Assembly: GCA_028551475.1 (NCBI GenBank)
Contig: CM052361.1
Span: forward strand, 6,207,501 to 6,271,500
Direction: 5' to 3'
From: Casuarina equisetifolia
Lineage: Eukaryota > Streptophyta > Magnoliopsida > Fagales > Casuarinaceae
DNA length: 64,000 nucleotides
Made by a program: the position numbers and the translations under genes. This document shows positions 31,491 through 44,879 of this stretch, piece by piece (the first letter of the stretch is position 1; the number at the start of each line of letters is the position of its first letter). The notes beneath the pieces were generated by a model. That model had not been told where the DNA came from and made no database searches. It was given only the letters and a program-made list of their open reading frames with translations.

Positions 31491-33782
31491 TTGCTATGTA
31501 GAGGATTCGCCTAGACTGATTTCTTCTTTCATTGGAACGAAACTCACCCGCTTCTGCAAATTTAAATGATCAAAGAAAGAACGTCAGCATAGCACTAACC
31601 TGAATTTTCAATTGGAGGCTAAATGCAATGTTATGAAGGACTTCTTTCCTAATCCCATTTGTTCAGCCACTTAGTTATTAACGTTAGTATTCTCTGAAGT
31701 CAACGAGCCATTCGGTATGCAATGTCCATCACCATAAATAAGCCATCCGTTATCTCCTCAATTTGTTTGGTTCTGTCGGACAGAGTGATTAAATATATTG
31801 CCTAAAAAAAAGAAGCTTACAATAATGACGTTAAAAGGGGAAAGATTAATTAAATTTGTCAATACAAATATTTGGCACAAAATGTTTCTTTCCGACAAGA
31901 AATTAGTGCTTCGAATTTAGAAATTCATTGTCACTGAGGGCTTTAGTAGGATTACGTAAGCAGCTAAGCCGCAGTTAGCATTTCTGACTCTGTAATCTAG
32001 AACAACACAAATTACCAATAAAAAATGGTTCCAAATAGAAAAAAAAAAAAAGGAATTAAGAAAGTAGTATAATATATGAAAGGAAGGGTTGTTAGGTGCA
32101 GTCGTTGTAAGGCTTCTGAGTCCTTGAGTTTTAAATACTAAGTCGTTTAGGTTAACATTCAAGCTGACAACCAAGAATCAGAAAGAGAAATTCAACAGTT
32201 CTTTTAAGATTTATAATGCTTTGTAGAGAATTTCACATGGGAAACAGAGTTCAGGGTGAAAAGTTAACTTTGGTCAATGCTCTAGGCGATTAATTTACTA
32301 CTAATCTTGAGCAAACTTGGTCCCACCTTTGTACACAATTAGTAACAAACCGATTGAAAAGGAGTTCATCCTGAAAATGCTTTCCTAAGATTGCAACGTT
32401 TATCTAAACGTTGCTTCCGGTGGGAAATCTACCCCCAAGACACATTGTTGAGTTAGTCATGCTTTCACACACTGACACTGACAGCCTTTGGCTGCATATA
32501 AGAATTTTAAAATACCAATTTTTCATCCACTTTGGCGGAAAGTAGGTGACACCGAAGAAACATAGACCCGCTCTCATAAACAAGTATGGAGTTTGGCCAA
32601 GTCATTATTTCATCGCCCAAATCAAGGGGGGTTGCTGGAAGGATGGAGAATGAGGTACATTGATTGCCTGGTCAAGAAAATATGGTCCATGGACACAATC
32701 TCAAGGGATCTGATGGACAGGTCCCCTGCTTTAATAATTCCTTCTTCACTTCCACTTTTCATAAGACGTTTTCTCTCTTTTTTTTTTTCCTTACGAAGAA
32801 AATTTTCAAATAAGATTTAAATAATATAAAATTTATGTGACTTCATTTTAATACCTTACCTGCAAGTGAATGACTACAGAACTTAAACTGATATTATATT
32901 TAAAAATTATTACTATCTAAAAGAAGTCATTTATTCCTAAGTAATATTTTGATAATTTGCACATCATTTGGGATGGGTATCTCATCAGCACTTTTCCTAG
33001 AATATAGCACACTAAGAGACCATACCATCAAGCTTTTTTAAGTCTCTTCACGTGTGAGCAAAGAGTTGCCTATAATAGGCTCTCTGGGGCAGAAGAGTGG
33101 CAACAGTAACTACCAAAAACGGAAACTAGATAAAAATTAAGAGGGTTTTGTGCTGGCATGGATAAAGTAGAATCCATCGCTTCTTGTAGCGGCTAATGAG
33201 GTCGAGAAGCGTGTCACATGCTTCTCGACCCGTCTATTATGTCCTTTACTGCTTCTATCTTTCCTATTATGGATAGGAACTCGCCTGAACGTCGGAAAGC
33301 CGTTCACACGAAGTTCCGAATTTAACTTGTAATTTTGTGCCTATGTCGTATTCACGGCTGATTATGATGGACGAAACTCGTGCACCCCAAAGATAATCCT
33401 CGTTGATTTGACTTCCTTCGTATCCAGTCCAAATGATTTAAAGTTTGACTCCGAAATTTCGGATAATCAGCATTGAATATTAATCTTCTTCTTATGGTTC
33501 CCTGTTCAGTCTATTGTTGCCAAAACAAAATCAGCTACTTTTAGAAATTAGCTATTCGTGTTTAAAAGATAACATCAAAAGATCTGTCAAAGCTTTAGCC
33601 ACATACGGGCCCACTAAACTAGCCTGACATCTTTTGTAAGCAACATGGGATGTCGGAGCTAATGGCCGGCAAAATCTAGTCGACTAAGGGGCCCTTAAGA
33701 ATAAGCAAGTACTGTTGCATGTCCGGTACCAAACCACTAATCTTCTTCTACCTCCCTTAACGGAGACGTAGTCTAAGCATAG
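31491..33782. other. Intergenic, no gene recognised
   Basis: AT-rich DNA after the repeat block and the 3' flank of the DUF4228 gene. Small open frames (31917-32174, 32593-32820) show no family resemblance. A hairpin at 33200-33230 is listed separately. Confidence 0.5.
33200..33230. repeat. Perfect 11-bp inverted repeat, 9-nt loop
   Basis: GGTCGAGAAGC (33200-33210) and its reverse complement GCTTCTCGACC (33220-33230) flank gtgtcacat. The arms are GC-rich relative to the surroundings. It lies about 550 bp beyond the stop codon of the DUF4228 gene. Function is unknown. Confidence 0.9.
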
Positions 33783-34451
33783 TTAATTGAAGACGGGATA
33801 ACGAATTGAGGACGAGTTCAAAGCAAAACGCACCTTCTTTGCCGTGTTAGTCTCTCCAATACTACCTAGAGCCGGTTTCCATGTTGCTTCCCGGTGCATC
33901 CACGCGCCCTCTTTTCCCGGCGGTGTATCCCTGGTAAACTGTTCCGGATGCTCCCCGTAAAGATCCAAGATCTTCGCAGCCACCTCTGCTTCATCTTTGC
34001 TTTCCGACACCAGCTTGGCCATTTGAGCACTTGGCAACCTCAGTTTGACACTAAATTGGCCGTCGCTGGTACCGGGACGATCAGCCAGGAGACCCGGCGA
34101 GGGCCGGCTCATCGCAAGGTCGGAAACTGTTCTTCGGGATAGCATCAAGCATTCGAGCCTATCCTTGGCGCCCATATGTATACCACCAGATCGTGTCCGC
34201 CTAGGCACCTTTTCCTCCGGCAACTTGGGCAGCTCGAGTAAAAAGTATATTTTCCTGGCCTTGAGCTCCTCCTGAGATTCCAACGGCTTGGCCCGGATGC
34301 CACAGCGCTTGACATCCTCAGACTCCAGTAACACATGACCAGGATAGTCCTTAACAATGTCCCAAACCCGCACGGGGGTCTTGAACTTCATGGTTTCCCC
34401 ATTGATCTTCATCACCTTAGCTTTTTTTCTCCCACCTATACTGTTACCCAT
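33783..34451 (-). CDS. DUF4228 (PADRE) domain protein (222 aa)
   Basis: Single-exon plant protein. It begins MGNSIGGRKKAKVMKINGET, the standard start of DUF4228 proteins, with Gly2 in a context suited to N-myristoylation and a basic patch that could aid membrane attachment. The domain continues with VRVWDIVKDYPGHVLLESED and GIRAKPLESQEELKARKIYF. The block RDTPPGKEGAWMHREATWKP lies near the end, with a disordered middle. Family members respond to pathogens and abiotic stress; the molecular activity is unknown. Length and layout are normal. Frames on the plus strand here are shadows. A TATA box lies about 95 bp upstream. Confidence 0.92.
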   Translation of the reverse strand: MGNSIGGRKKAKVMKINGETMKFKTPVRVWDIVKDYPGHVLLESEDVKRCGIRAKPLESQEELKARKIYFLLELPKLPEEKVPRRTRSGGIHMGAKDRLECLMLSRRTVSDLAMSRPSPGLLADRPGTSDGQFSVKLRLPSAQMAKLVSESKDEAEVAAKILDLYGEHPEQFTRDTPPGKEGAWMHREATWKPALGSIGETNTAKKVRFALNSSSIRYPVFN

Positions 34452-34543
34452 CTCTCTGTCTCTCCCCCTAGACTTCTGCTAACCCTCTTCCAACAGATTT
34501 CTGCTGCTTAGCTCTTCAAATCGCTAGGACTCTCGAACAGAGG

Positions 34544-34553
34544 TTTATATATA
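34544..34553 (-). promoter_or_regulatory. TATA box of the DUF4228 gene
   Basis: On the minus strand this reads TATATATAAA, 93-102 bp upstream of the ATG at 34451, a normal distance for a plant gene with a 60-70-nt leader. Confidence 0.7.
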
Positions 34554-35599
34554 CTAAGGGGTCTTACCAAGGGCTTTCGGGTTTTCCTTTATTTTTTTAA
34601 CGGCGGCGGAGGGTTGAATTTATCTTAGCTGTTGAAAGTTGAAAAGATCAGCCATAATATGAACGGTGTGGTCTGAATTGTGGGAATATATTGGAGATTC
34701 CGTTCTGGCTTTTCCTCAAAATCGTGGTGGGAATCAAAGAAAAAAAGGGGAAAAGAGTGAAAGAGCAGGAGAAAAGATGATTCACACCATGACAAGACTT
34801 TCCCGTAAATCATCAATAAATTTGGCATGCGTAGCGAGGTTTCCATCGCCTTTTTTGTAACACCCCATCAAGATAACCAGTGGGCTATATTTAAGATTCT
34901 CTTCACACTTTTGACAGTAAAGCTGAGGTCTTTTCGGTTTATTTGGATGTTGTCGTTGACAGCCATTGAAAGAGACTGCCTAAACTTAAGGGTACCAAAG
35001 CGTACGCAACTGTAAATTTACGTCCATTTGCACCGGCTTGTTGATAGGGAAGTCAAGGGTTTTCATTCCGTTAAGTTGTTAGATAACGTGTAAAGCCGTG
35101 ACGTTAAGCCATTGTTACTATTCGGTGAAAAACAAAACAAAACAAAACAAAAAAATCAGGACCTGCAACTTGGGTCTGAGGAAATGTTCATACAATTGTG
35201 GAACCGAAAATAGAGATTTTATCTACTGTGAGATTTTACCATTGGTTAGTTTGGAGATGTGAATGCATAAAAAAGGAAGCATATCAAATGAGGCTTACAG
35301 GTTCGTGTATTGGAAAGTATACGGGCGTGTAGTTTAAGGTTGTGGCGTGAAACGGGTCAAAATAAGGAGAACATAAAAAAACAGTACCAATCATTTACAG
35401 TAAAGAAATCAACATTCGACGCGCATATATGTAGGAAAACATCTTTGACATTGGCAGACAAAGCACATCCACTCATAGATCTCCTTGTAGCCTCAAATAG
35501 GTTCCACTTGATGATATCATCTTAACAAGTTTTATTACAAAATTATTACACTTGTCAACACAGCGTGTTAAGCTATGCGTGCCCCAATAAAAACAAAAT
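34554..35599. other. Intergenic
   Basis: Promoter-distal flank of the DUF4228 gene. It contains a short (caaaa)n array near 35130-35155. No gene is seen. Confidence 0.5.
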
Positions 35600-36030
35600 G
35601 CTTTCTTTCAAACACCCTCACCATGATATCTTATTCACAAAAATCCATTATTTTCAGCTTCATGCCTTGTCTAATGTTGGATGAGCCTTTGAGAAAGACA
35701 ATAGACAACACGTAGGAGGCTTTTGTAATTTTCTTGAGTTTAATCTCGTCTCATGGAGTTCTGAAAAATATCATACAATTGCATGCTCTAACATATAAAC
35801 TAAATACAAATGTCTTATAGACATCATGGTGTACACCCTCTTCTCGGCCTCCTATCTTATGGTATAACAAGATATCAATCATATATCTCAATGGTAACTC
35901 TATCTTTAATGTGCGAACCAAATATGTAGAACCTAACTTTTGTTTTGTTCATAAACGGGTTGCTCAAAATCAGCATCATCTACAATATATTGATATTTTC
36001 ACAAAAGGGTTATCAACTACGTCAAAAGAA
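35600..36030 (+). pseudogene. Copia RNase H C-terminal remnant, copy 3 (separate family)
   Basis: Plus-strand text, in shifting frames, reads FEKDNRQH.GGFCNFLEFNL, VSWSSEKYHTIACSN, then FNVRTKYVEPNFCFVHKRVA and YIDIFTKGLSTT. These are successive blocks of the C-terminal RNase H of Ty1/Copia pol (GFCIFLG, SWSSKKQ, RTKHIE, DIFTKGL). The wording differs from the tandem-unit Copia, so it is an independent old insertion. The following 36010-36160 partly repeats the last block (ttatcaactac..aaagaaata..tccaaccaca), a local duplication. Confidence 0.75.
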
Positions 36031-39000
36031 ATAGATCCAACCACATCGAAGCATCAACAAAACCATCAACAAAACAACCTCAAGCATCATGTACAATGTA
36101 TTGATATGTCACGAGAGGCTTATCAACTACATGGAAAGAAATAAATCCAACCACATTGAAGCACTAGCCTAAACAGAGTCCAAAATAAAAATGTTAAACC
36201 ATCAGCAAAACAACCTTACCGACAAAACCCTTCAGCAACTCAAAGTTTGAAACCATCGGCTGAATCCAACAAGGTCAAATGATCACAAGCGAGAACATCG
36301 GTTCCTCTGTCGGCTCCACAAATACGGATAAATAGCTGTAAACAAGTCAACGGATGATCGAGAGCCAGGGGGTCCCGATCTAGTCGGGACAGCAGCTGGT
36401 CAGGGAAAAACGTACAATGTACATTGAACACGAAATTCTTAAAAAGTCACTTACAAATCTAATAACTGGGGGCTTTTATTTGTTGGAAAAACATTGACCT
36501 TAATAGGTAGAATAGATTTTTTTTATACATATATATATATATAGAAAGCTAAATTGAACATTGTGTATATTTATGTATTCTTTTGGTTATATTATAAATT
36601 AAGGACATTGATGATACTACATAAAACATTTTTGATGGAAACTTGAGGATTAAGCCATAAATAGATAAATCCTTTTAATATTATATCTAATCTCCTTTAA
36701 ATACAAGTCAACTAGAAATTATTATCATTGTACCAATGTGTTTTTAAATATAAAATATACTCATCCCAAAATAAACAAATTTTAAACATAGTAGGATCAG
36801 GGTTGGATCAATTTAACGCTACTGTTTTGAATGTCCAACAATTCGAAAAATAAAATCCTAAGCATCTAGCTTAACAGTATCGTGGGCCGAAAGCCTTTGT
36901 ACTTATTCAGTGGGCCCATCTCTATCGGGTTTAATGGGCCGACAAACGGATCTTCTCTTTCCTTGAACAAGCCCACATTTAAAATCAACGTTTCGACCAC
37001 TCCGAGGCCGAATGGCGTCGTACATGACGTAATGTTCCATCCAGTTTGAACCAGCCAATCAACACTCGGAAACTAAGTTAGGGCTGACGTTGGATTGTGA
37101 CTCTGCTGACTCAAATTAGTAACAATATACATCTGAAAGTTAAAGTGATAATTTAATCAATAAAAATTTCACTGTTTTTGCATGTAAGTATAATGCTTGA
37201 AAAACTGTGTCACCAAAGAAAGTGCTATTAAAGAAAAAAAATTCTTTAGAGCATATAATGCTCTTAAATATTGAAAAATTATCATTTTATTCTGTTTATA
37301 CTTGTTCAACAATTTATATAAATATCTCAAAACCTTATTGTTGAGAAGTTTAGAGAACAAAAATAAATAATATTCTTAATAATTACAATAATAATAGTTA
37401 TGAAGAGAAGAGTAGAGGAGAAGAGTGACAAAAAAAAAATTGAACACCGGTATGTTGTTTGACTAGTATATTAAGACAACCTAAAAAAAAAATCATCCCC
37501 TAAAAAATTTACAAATATATATTTATTTATTTATTTATTTTTACATGCACACACTAGAGGGTGAGGGAGGAGGTTTTGAACCCCTAACTTAATAGAATTG
37601 CATGTCAAGGGCTCCTTTACTTTTTGTCATTAAGCCAAGGGATATCTCAAAAATTTACAAATGTCCCACAAGCTCCCTAAAAATATGAGGAAAACCATAG
37701 TCAAGATTGTTTTCTTCTCTAAAATTTTGAAAGCTCTTTTTTTACACATAAAAACAAATATGCTTTAAGTTCTTTCCAAATCCAAAAAATAAACTTCTTA
37801 ATTGCTTATATAAAAGACAAGATATTATTTCTAGAAGCAAAAGCATGAATTTTCTCAACGACTCTCACCCTCCCCCACACGCCTTGTCTCTTCACAAGTA
37901 CAAAAACACCTCTCCAAACCTCCTCTTTTTCTCCGTCTTGCAACAACATTTTCTAACAAACACAGCTGACTTTGCCACCGCCAACTCGTATGACCACAAG
38001 GAGTTTCTCGGTCAACATTTCATTATGAAACCTCTGATTCCATGGAGAACAGCACCAAGGATTGGGGATGCAATAATAATTTCCCACTTGTTTTTTTTTT
38101 TAGTTTATTTATTTAGAGGAGATTGTGGAAGTTCCAGGAACAGCACTAACTAGTTGAGGAACAAGGGAAACGTGATCGAACAAACCAAAATTACCTACCT
38201 CCGTTCTGTTAAACAACTACATTGATTCTTGCCTACCTAGAAAAAACACCCCATTAATGATTTGCTTAGACTGCTCAGGTAAACCAGCGGCACACGGGAT
38301 CCTTGTACAGCTCTGCACACGTTAAATAATGCCAATACCGCAGCTTCTAAAAGGTACCAAAGTCTTTGCTTCTTCGCATTGCCTAGTAACATTTCGACAC
38401 ATGGCTGTATATCATGAAAAAGGAAAAACCATAAAGAAATCTGTCGGTGATGCAATAAACTAGAAGCTATAGCCTTTAGACGTGGGGGTTTGAATACTCC
38501 ATCTTTAGGTCCTTTCTATGTAGTACGAAATTTCAATTTTTAGTAATATGCTGGAGCAAGTCCAGACACGAAGTACGGTTCAGGCTACTTGAGAGACAAG
38601 TTAGATAAGCATGTTCTTGAATAAGAATAATGACATTGTTATTATTATTGTATTACGACTGCGATTAGGTGGTTCAAATTGATCACGAGTTTGGAGACTT
38701 TGATGGCCTAACTTCTACGAGGAAGAAAAATAGAAGCAAGAACAGAGGTACAAGGGAGAATTGGTCAAGTATATTGAAGACAGCGAGGTAGAAACCAAAC
38801 TCAAAGACGTTCCGTGACTGGTGGTTTGTGCAACTTTTCTTCTCGGGGGTGGAGGCTGGTGCGGCAGGGCGTAGCTAGGTCGTGAACCGAAGAACTGTCC
38901 CCGGTGTTTATTAATATCATTAAATTAGAAGCTGGTGGAGAGGAGAAAGGGCTGTTTGGTGGAGTTACTTTTTCCTTTCCTTCTATGTCGTGACTTCTTG

Positions 39001-41654
39001 GGGTAGCTTCGGTCATTAAACGTTCACCACAGGATCATTTTTGTTCTATGAAGCAATAACTGCAAGGGTGAAGAAGACATCTTTTTTTTCCTTGAAGTAT
39101 CGAATTTGATAGCGAGAAATTTCAAACAACAACAGCTTCTGACAAAGTATCAACCTAGTTAAACATATATCTTCTCCAAATAACTTGTCGTTTATATTAT
39201 TGAAGAAACCTCAAAGGAATTCATAAGCCTCTAGAATTGGGCATCTATATCCATCAAAATAAATGCAATCCACTCCTATCCAGATTGGCCCTTGGATTGA
39301 AATTGCCACGTTTGTAACATATTTAACTGATGCTGTCTCTCTCGCGGAGCAACACATCTAAAGGTTTTGATCCTTATGCTTGCAGACGGGAATCTCCATT
39401 GTCGGCAACAAAAAGCTTAATGGCCCAAATATTATGGAAGGCCAGGATTAAAAGGATCTCAACTTTAATCTTCACATTGTGCCCTACGTCAGATCCTTGA
39501 AATAATATATGACCCCGTGCTCTTCGTTTAGTCAAAAGCAGATTTGAGTAGAATCAAGAAGATCTTCAACATTCATCTCCTAATGCTTCAATTTTCACCC
39601 CCTTTACGTCATGCGCACGGTATCTCAGGGACTTAACCATGGAATAGAAAGCTCCCTCTTTGGGGTAGAAAGAGAATGGACACCGATTGTATTTGCCAAT
39701 CAGCATTAGTTCTAGGGTTTAGCGCTTTCAATACTCAATGCAAAGGGAAAGACGATAAACCCAAGTCCATCTTGGAAACTAAAAAGATTCAGGCTCAGTT
39801 CTTCGATACACGTAAAGTTGACCGCATACCCAGAAAGTGAACAGAGGTTCAACCTTGTATAGGCTAATGAAATGTTTCACAAAAGTCGATGATATTAATA
39901 GTTTTCAGAAAAACCTGGCTCGTTTTAATGCCCAGGGAAGTCTCGTCAGAAAGGCTCTCCTTAAAAAATACCCAACTTTTCATAAACCTACTTGCACTCT
40001 GGAATGGTAGTTGGCTCGTGGTTGATAAAACCAAGTCCAAATATTACACCTCTTGCCGCAAAAAAACACCCTGGCATTACGTGGAGAACGTACGTGTCAT
40101 TGAACAGCATGAGTCTACGTACGTGTCCTCAAGAAGCATGCGGTCTTGCCTTGCGTGGCTAGCGCACGGGTCGTCGCAGAGCATGTGCATGCATGCTGGA
40201 AGATTATTAGTTCGCCATGTCCAGAAGAAAACCAGAAACACCGGTATGACTTGACGTCTCTGGGGTAATGGGTAGGGCTGACAGTTCCATTTGTTGTCTA
40301 TACTTTATTTGCAAAAACAATTACTGTTGTATGCCGTACGAGACCACCGAACAATCTAAACAACACTCGTAGAAGATCATGTGACGAACCAGTTTTTTAT
40401 CTGCAGAAGAAACGGCTCTGGTAAAGGTCTAAACTGCATTTAATGTCGAAGCTCCCAGTGCACGCTGAAAAGGTAGCTGGCATGGGGAACCAAGGATTTG
40501 TAGTTTCCAACCGACGTGGGCTCAGAGCCTCGGGTTCCGTTGGGTAGAAATTAATTCCCTCTGGAATCACCACTCTGTTATCATCGCTGCATTATGTCCA
40601 AGCTGCAGTGAACTGTATACTGATGTCCTTTCTGGTTGAATTCCTGGAAAATTTTCATATCCGGGAAAATTGGAGCCTTGGCCCACGTCCCACGTTAGTG
40701 CCTTACTGATTATTTCTGGAAATGATTGGAAATGCACTTGTTTTAAAATTATGCTCCCACTTTATCCACACTTCAATTGCACGGGTCTTCTTAAGCAGAT
40801 AGATGGAAGTTGTTCCCTGGACTTTTTCCATGGAGATGGCTTATGAAAATCAGTTTCTGGGAAAACCCAGTCTAAAGTCTTGTTGCTCAATCAAATGGAA
40901 ATTGTTTTAACATTTATCCTTGTACAACATAGACAAGAACATAGTAGCTGCCATAAATAATTTGTTGTACCAATAAATTGTGTTACAGTACCATGAACAG
41001 TCTATCTTCCCCACCGACCCTTGAAAAATTCAGCCGTGTCATGTCCCTTACATGGAAAACCAGTAACCCACAAGTGATGGGTAACAACCATCCCATATTG
41101 CTACAAAGTTACTGAACAGAAATGAAACTAGTTTTTACTCTTGATGTAAATCCACTATACTTAGCAAAAAGGAAAATCTGAATACATATTCGCCAAGGAA
41201 TAGAAGAAGGTAAACAAGCACTGAATTCAAATCCTTAAGTTTAAATATATAATCAATCAGTAGTACTACTGAATAACATATGTACCACAATCCAAGATCC
41301 CTACATTAGTTTTGGGCCCGGAGTACAAATTAAAGAGCAGCCATCAGTTTTTGTTGATTGGACCAGTACTCCATCTCTCCACTACAAGCTGTTGTCCTAG
41401 CTTCCACCTTTCTTGTCTGTAGAGTCTGAAACATCGTAGGGTATTCCTACGACTTGAGAATAAACTCAACGTCCGTAGTTTGGCCGCGTCTATTTTGTGT
41501 GAATCTATCCGAGCTTTGCTTATAATGTGCTGATGCTTGCCGGTAACAAAATAAAATTACCATCCAAACAGTTACTAATGAATCTTGCTTTCTCCGGGTA
41601 CAGGATAAGCAGTAAGAACCTGGTTCGTTTCGTAAATATGAAATACCATTTTAT
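36031..41654. other. Long intergenic region, no confident gene
   Basis: Contains AT-rich DNA with a (TA)n tract near 36525-36541, a (ttta)n tract near 37521-37542, and anonymous repeat-like text at 37545-37640 (gaggttttgaacccctaac). Weak open frames at 37845-38153 (+), 38801-39016 (-), 39676-39840 (+) and 39889-40254 (+) have no recognisable domain. The 3' flank of the MYB gene lies at the right end. Confidence 0.4.
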
Positions 41655-42531
41655 CTAAAAGAGGAGGAGGGTAGGAACAGATTCACTTCCCACTTGCTTT
41701 GTCATGAGGGACTTAGAAATTCGCCGCTTCTCTTCGACGGAGGTACTGGCAGGAGAAGGAAATGCAATTGTGAGATCAAGATTCAAGTCCATCGGGGCTG
41801 ATATCTGGTGTTCAAGACTACTTCCAGCGTCAGAAACCCTATCGGTTTTGCCGGAGGATTTCAGTGGCTTACTCTCGTTATTCATCGACCCAGAGGACGT
41901 TGCAGATGCAGAAACGCCCTGGGGCTGAGGCCGAGGAGGAAACTGGTTTAGTCTATGGTTATTTGGATCGATTCCCAGGCTTATTAGCTTTCTCCGGATG
42001 TGGGAATTCCAGTAGTTCTTTACCTCATTGTCTGTCCGTCCTGGTAACCTTCCAGCTATTAGAGACCACCTAACAGTCGCACAAACCCTATGTTAGGAAA
42101 TGCATAATATTGACAGGCACGCGTTTTTCAAAGAAAAAGTTGAGAGAGTATACCGGTTGCCTAGAAGGGCATGCAGCTTGATGATGAGGTCCTCTTCATC
42201 TTGACCGAAGTTACCTCGTTTAATATCTGGCCTCAGGTAGTTTATCCATCTGAGCCTGCAACTTTTGCCACAGCGATCCAAACCTGATCCACAGGAAACG
42301 ACTCCATTAGGTGATGAGAAAATAAAAACACAAAGATCTTATAACAAAAAAAAGCTGCAAAAACCGGCGGTGCACAGAGGTTGTAATCTTCAAGTACAAA
42401 CCTGCAGCCTTAGGGAGGGAACGCCAACATCCTTCCCCGTGGGTTCGGATGTAGTCAATAAGCTTTTCGTCTTCCTGCTTGGACCAAGCGCCCTTGTTGG
42501 TGCCTTCTTTATCACAGCAAGGCTTTCTCAT
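41655..42531 (-). CDS. R2R3-MYB repressor, C2-type subgroup 4 (three exons, 224 aa)
   Basis: Nuclear transcription factor. Exons on the minus strand are 42402-42531, 42154-42283 and 41655-42069; introns are 118 and 84 bp. The 130+130-nt first exons and their phases are the standard R2R3-MYB pattern. R2 runs from about 12 to 62 ([15 protein letters not shown] to [11 protein letters not shown]) and R3 from about 65 to 115 ([20 protein letters not shown] to [11 protein letters not shown]). R3 keeps the bHLH-interaction signature (Asp75-Leu76 to Arg94). After it come the C1 motif [12 protein letters not shown] (115-126) and an EAR repression motif LNLDL (182-186). The MRKPCC start and EAR motif match C2-type repressors of flavonoid and anthocyanin genes that bind bHLH partners. 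The protein is somewhat short for the group, with a brief tail after the EAR motif. Species orthologue not assigned. Confidence 0.93.
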
Positions 42532-44879
42532 TGTTGTCTTCTCTCTACAATCTCCCCCTATTTAGAAACACCGAGAAGAAGATGCAGAAAGCGAGAGACC
42601 CAAGGGAAAAGCAGGGGATGGATGTAGATATACTTGTAGGGAAGTGGGGGATATGGGGGATGGGGAAGGGAGGAAGGTAGTTGACTTGACCGGTTGTTTT
42701 GAGGAGTTTAGGTGAGTCACACTGTTTTACAGTTAAAGAGGATAAGGCGTTGTCCATACAGAGTCTCCTCCTGCTTACCGTTTAGTATCTGTCATTTTCC
42801 ATCTTACATGCCATTTTCCTCGGGGCTTCACCTTTTCACATCGTCAAGGGAAGAACAATTTCTCAGAGATTAGCCTAAAAGCATCGGTTTCCTGCACGTG
42901 AAGCGAATAAATTTCCATTTTTTTGTTGCCATGACAGGAAGATAGATGTCCTTTTCATGCGGATGGAGATGTTCATGACACTACTGATTGAATCATTGAG
43001 TGTTGTAATCGTAAGCAATTATTAAAGGGTCAGCAAAAGGGAACTGCAAGAGGTACTTAGTGCCGCCGCAGGAGTAAACTACGCTTAATGAACCTTTGAA
43101 ATAATCAGACCTTTTTGTTGAAACGAAGAACCATGATTTTCAAAAGTTTTCTTTTGCTAGCTTCTGATCGGTATAAACTTGAGGATTTCAATTCCCTTTG
43201 CCTTCTCCAATCCAAATGGAATTGACACCACGTTTGCTTAAGAACATTCAACAACTACAATGCCTTTTATTTTTTTTTTGACACAAGTTTTCAAATAATA
43301 CTTATTTTCACTTGAGTCGGGCGCTAATAGACGAGCACTACAACAGTCTTACAACCATAGAAATTAAACTTTAGTTACCCACTGAATCTTCTCATCTCCT
43401 ATGCTGCCTAGTGGTAACACAAATCATCCGCGGCTTTTCATCCCCCATAAATTTATGCAATTACTACATGTATTGCTGGAGAATACGAGAATTTTAGAGT
43501 CATCAGCTAGTGAAACATACTTTTCACAGAATAGCTAGTAAATGAAGCACTTTTTTTGAAAAATAAAAATAAAAAGTTCTGTTGGATGTGTTATTGATTG
43601 AACATGTTGAACAATCATCAAACCTGTTTGTAGAAGCTATATAGACAAGGCATTAAACCTAATTCTTATTAAATATCACCCAAATTACTAGCTGTAACAT
43701 AAATGAAGCACTTTTCATACATAAGAGACAATGCTTTTAGAATTATCTAACACGTTTTTGTAGAGATAACATTGAAAAAAAGAATACTTTTTTCTTCATG
43801 CGTAAAAGCTAATATACTTTTTAAAAGATAATTGTATAACTACTCTCTCTCTCTTTCCTTTTTTTATAAACGGGTAATGGGAAACTTGTCCACTCCAAAC
43901 GGATTGGTCCCGGGCCCCTGTGCTCCAGTTGAGCTGTGGGAAATTGGCAAGCTAGCTGAGGACCCCCTTACGCTACACATCTTAAAGAGGATTTAAAACA
44001 TTAATTTCTCAAACACACATTTCTCACAGTTTTACCACAAATGCTTTACTGTCCCTACTAAATGAACAAAATTAAACCTTAAAGTCACAAGAAGCCAAAT
44101 TATTAGGTTGAGTTAACATAAACTTTGTCCCTACTAAAAGTGCAGCACATAAACTTTGTTCGTTGTAAACAATATACAGGAACTCATAGCCACAAAGTTG
44201 TTCCACGTGTACCATTTACCCATGTTGTAGAGTTTAGAGGTATTGGTTGGCATGGGGTCCAATCCTCGACAAGAAGCCACTCACAGGTCGATGTTTATTG
44301 AATAGAAGATGAATGGATAAGCTTGAAAGACCCATCAAGCAAGACGGTGATTTGACGGCCCTGTTTTCCCCTGGTTGGGTGGGTTTTGGGTTGTGATTTG
44401 GTTGGGTTGGCAAGTAATCAGCATGGGGCTTTTTAGTTGTCGTCAACCATGGATGGAGCTTTCTCTGATTTTCAGGGCCTGGTTGAATCCAATCATGCCG
44501 ATATTGTTTGTTCGAAATCAGATTTGACTCTTTCGTATTGTCAAACTCGTTAATGCAACTTCAACAAAGCCAATATAAGGGAAAATTTTTGGACAGGCTT
44601 AAGACAAGTAAAAGACAACAAAATCACTACCCCCTATCCTAATGTCAGGGAAAACACCTAAGCTGCTAGTTTTAACACAAACCAGGGGCATCAAACAGCC
44701 TGCTACTAAAATCCAAACAACAATTACAAGCCGAAAGACCCCAAAGCCTCTCGCTTCCCAATGCTCTGATCTTAGTCAGGTAGGTAGTGAGGAGCAGACG
44801 AGGTAATGACTAGAAATACACAGGATACAAACTTTTTCAGGAATAAAATAAGAAAATGTCTCCATCTATACTTTAAGAT
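42532..44879. other. Intergenic, upstream of the MYB gene
   Basis: Promoter region of the minus-strand MYB gene, followed by AT-rich DNA with a short (ct)n tract near 43845-43857. No gene is recognised; the frame at 44234-44446 (-) has no support. Confidence 0.45.

Noticed and set aside
38801..39016. 71-aa minus-strand Pro/Ser-rich frame
   Set aside because: Looks mildly protein-like but has no family resemblance or promoter evidence.
39676..39840. 54-aa open frame (MDTDCICQSALVLGF...)
   Set aside because: Short, unrecognised and without promoter or splice support.
42265..42627. Plus-strand frame across MYB exons 1-2
   Set aside because: Antisense shadow crossing a clear intron of the MYB gene.
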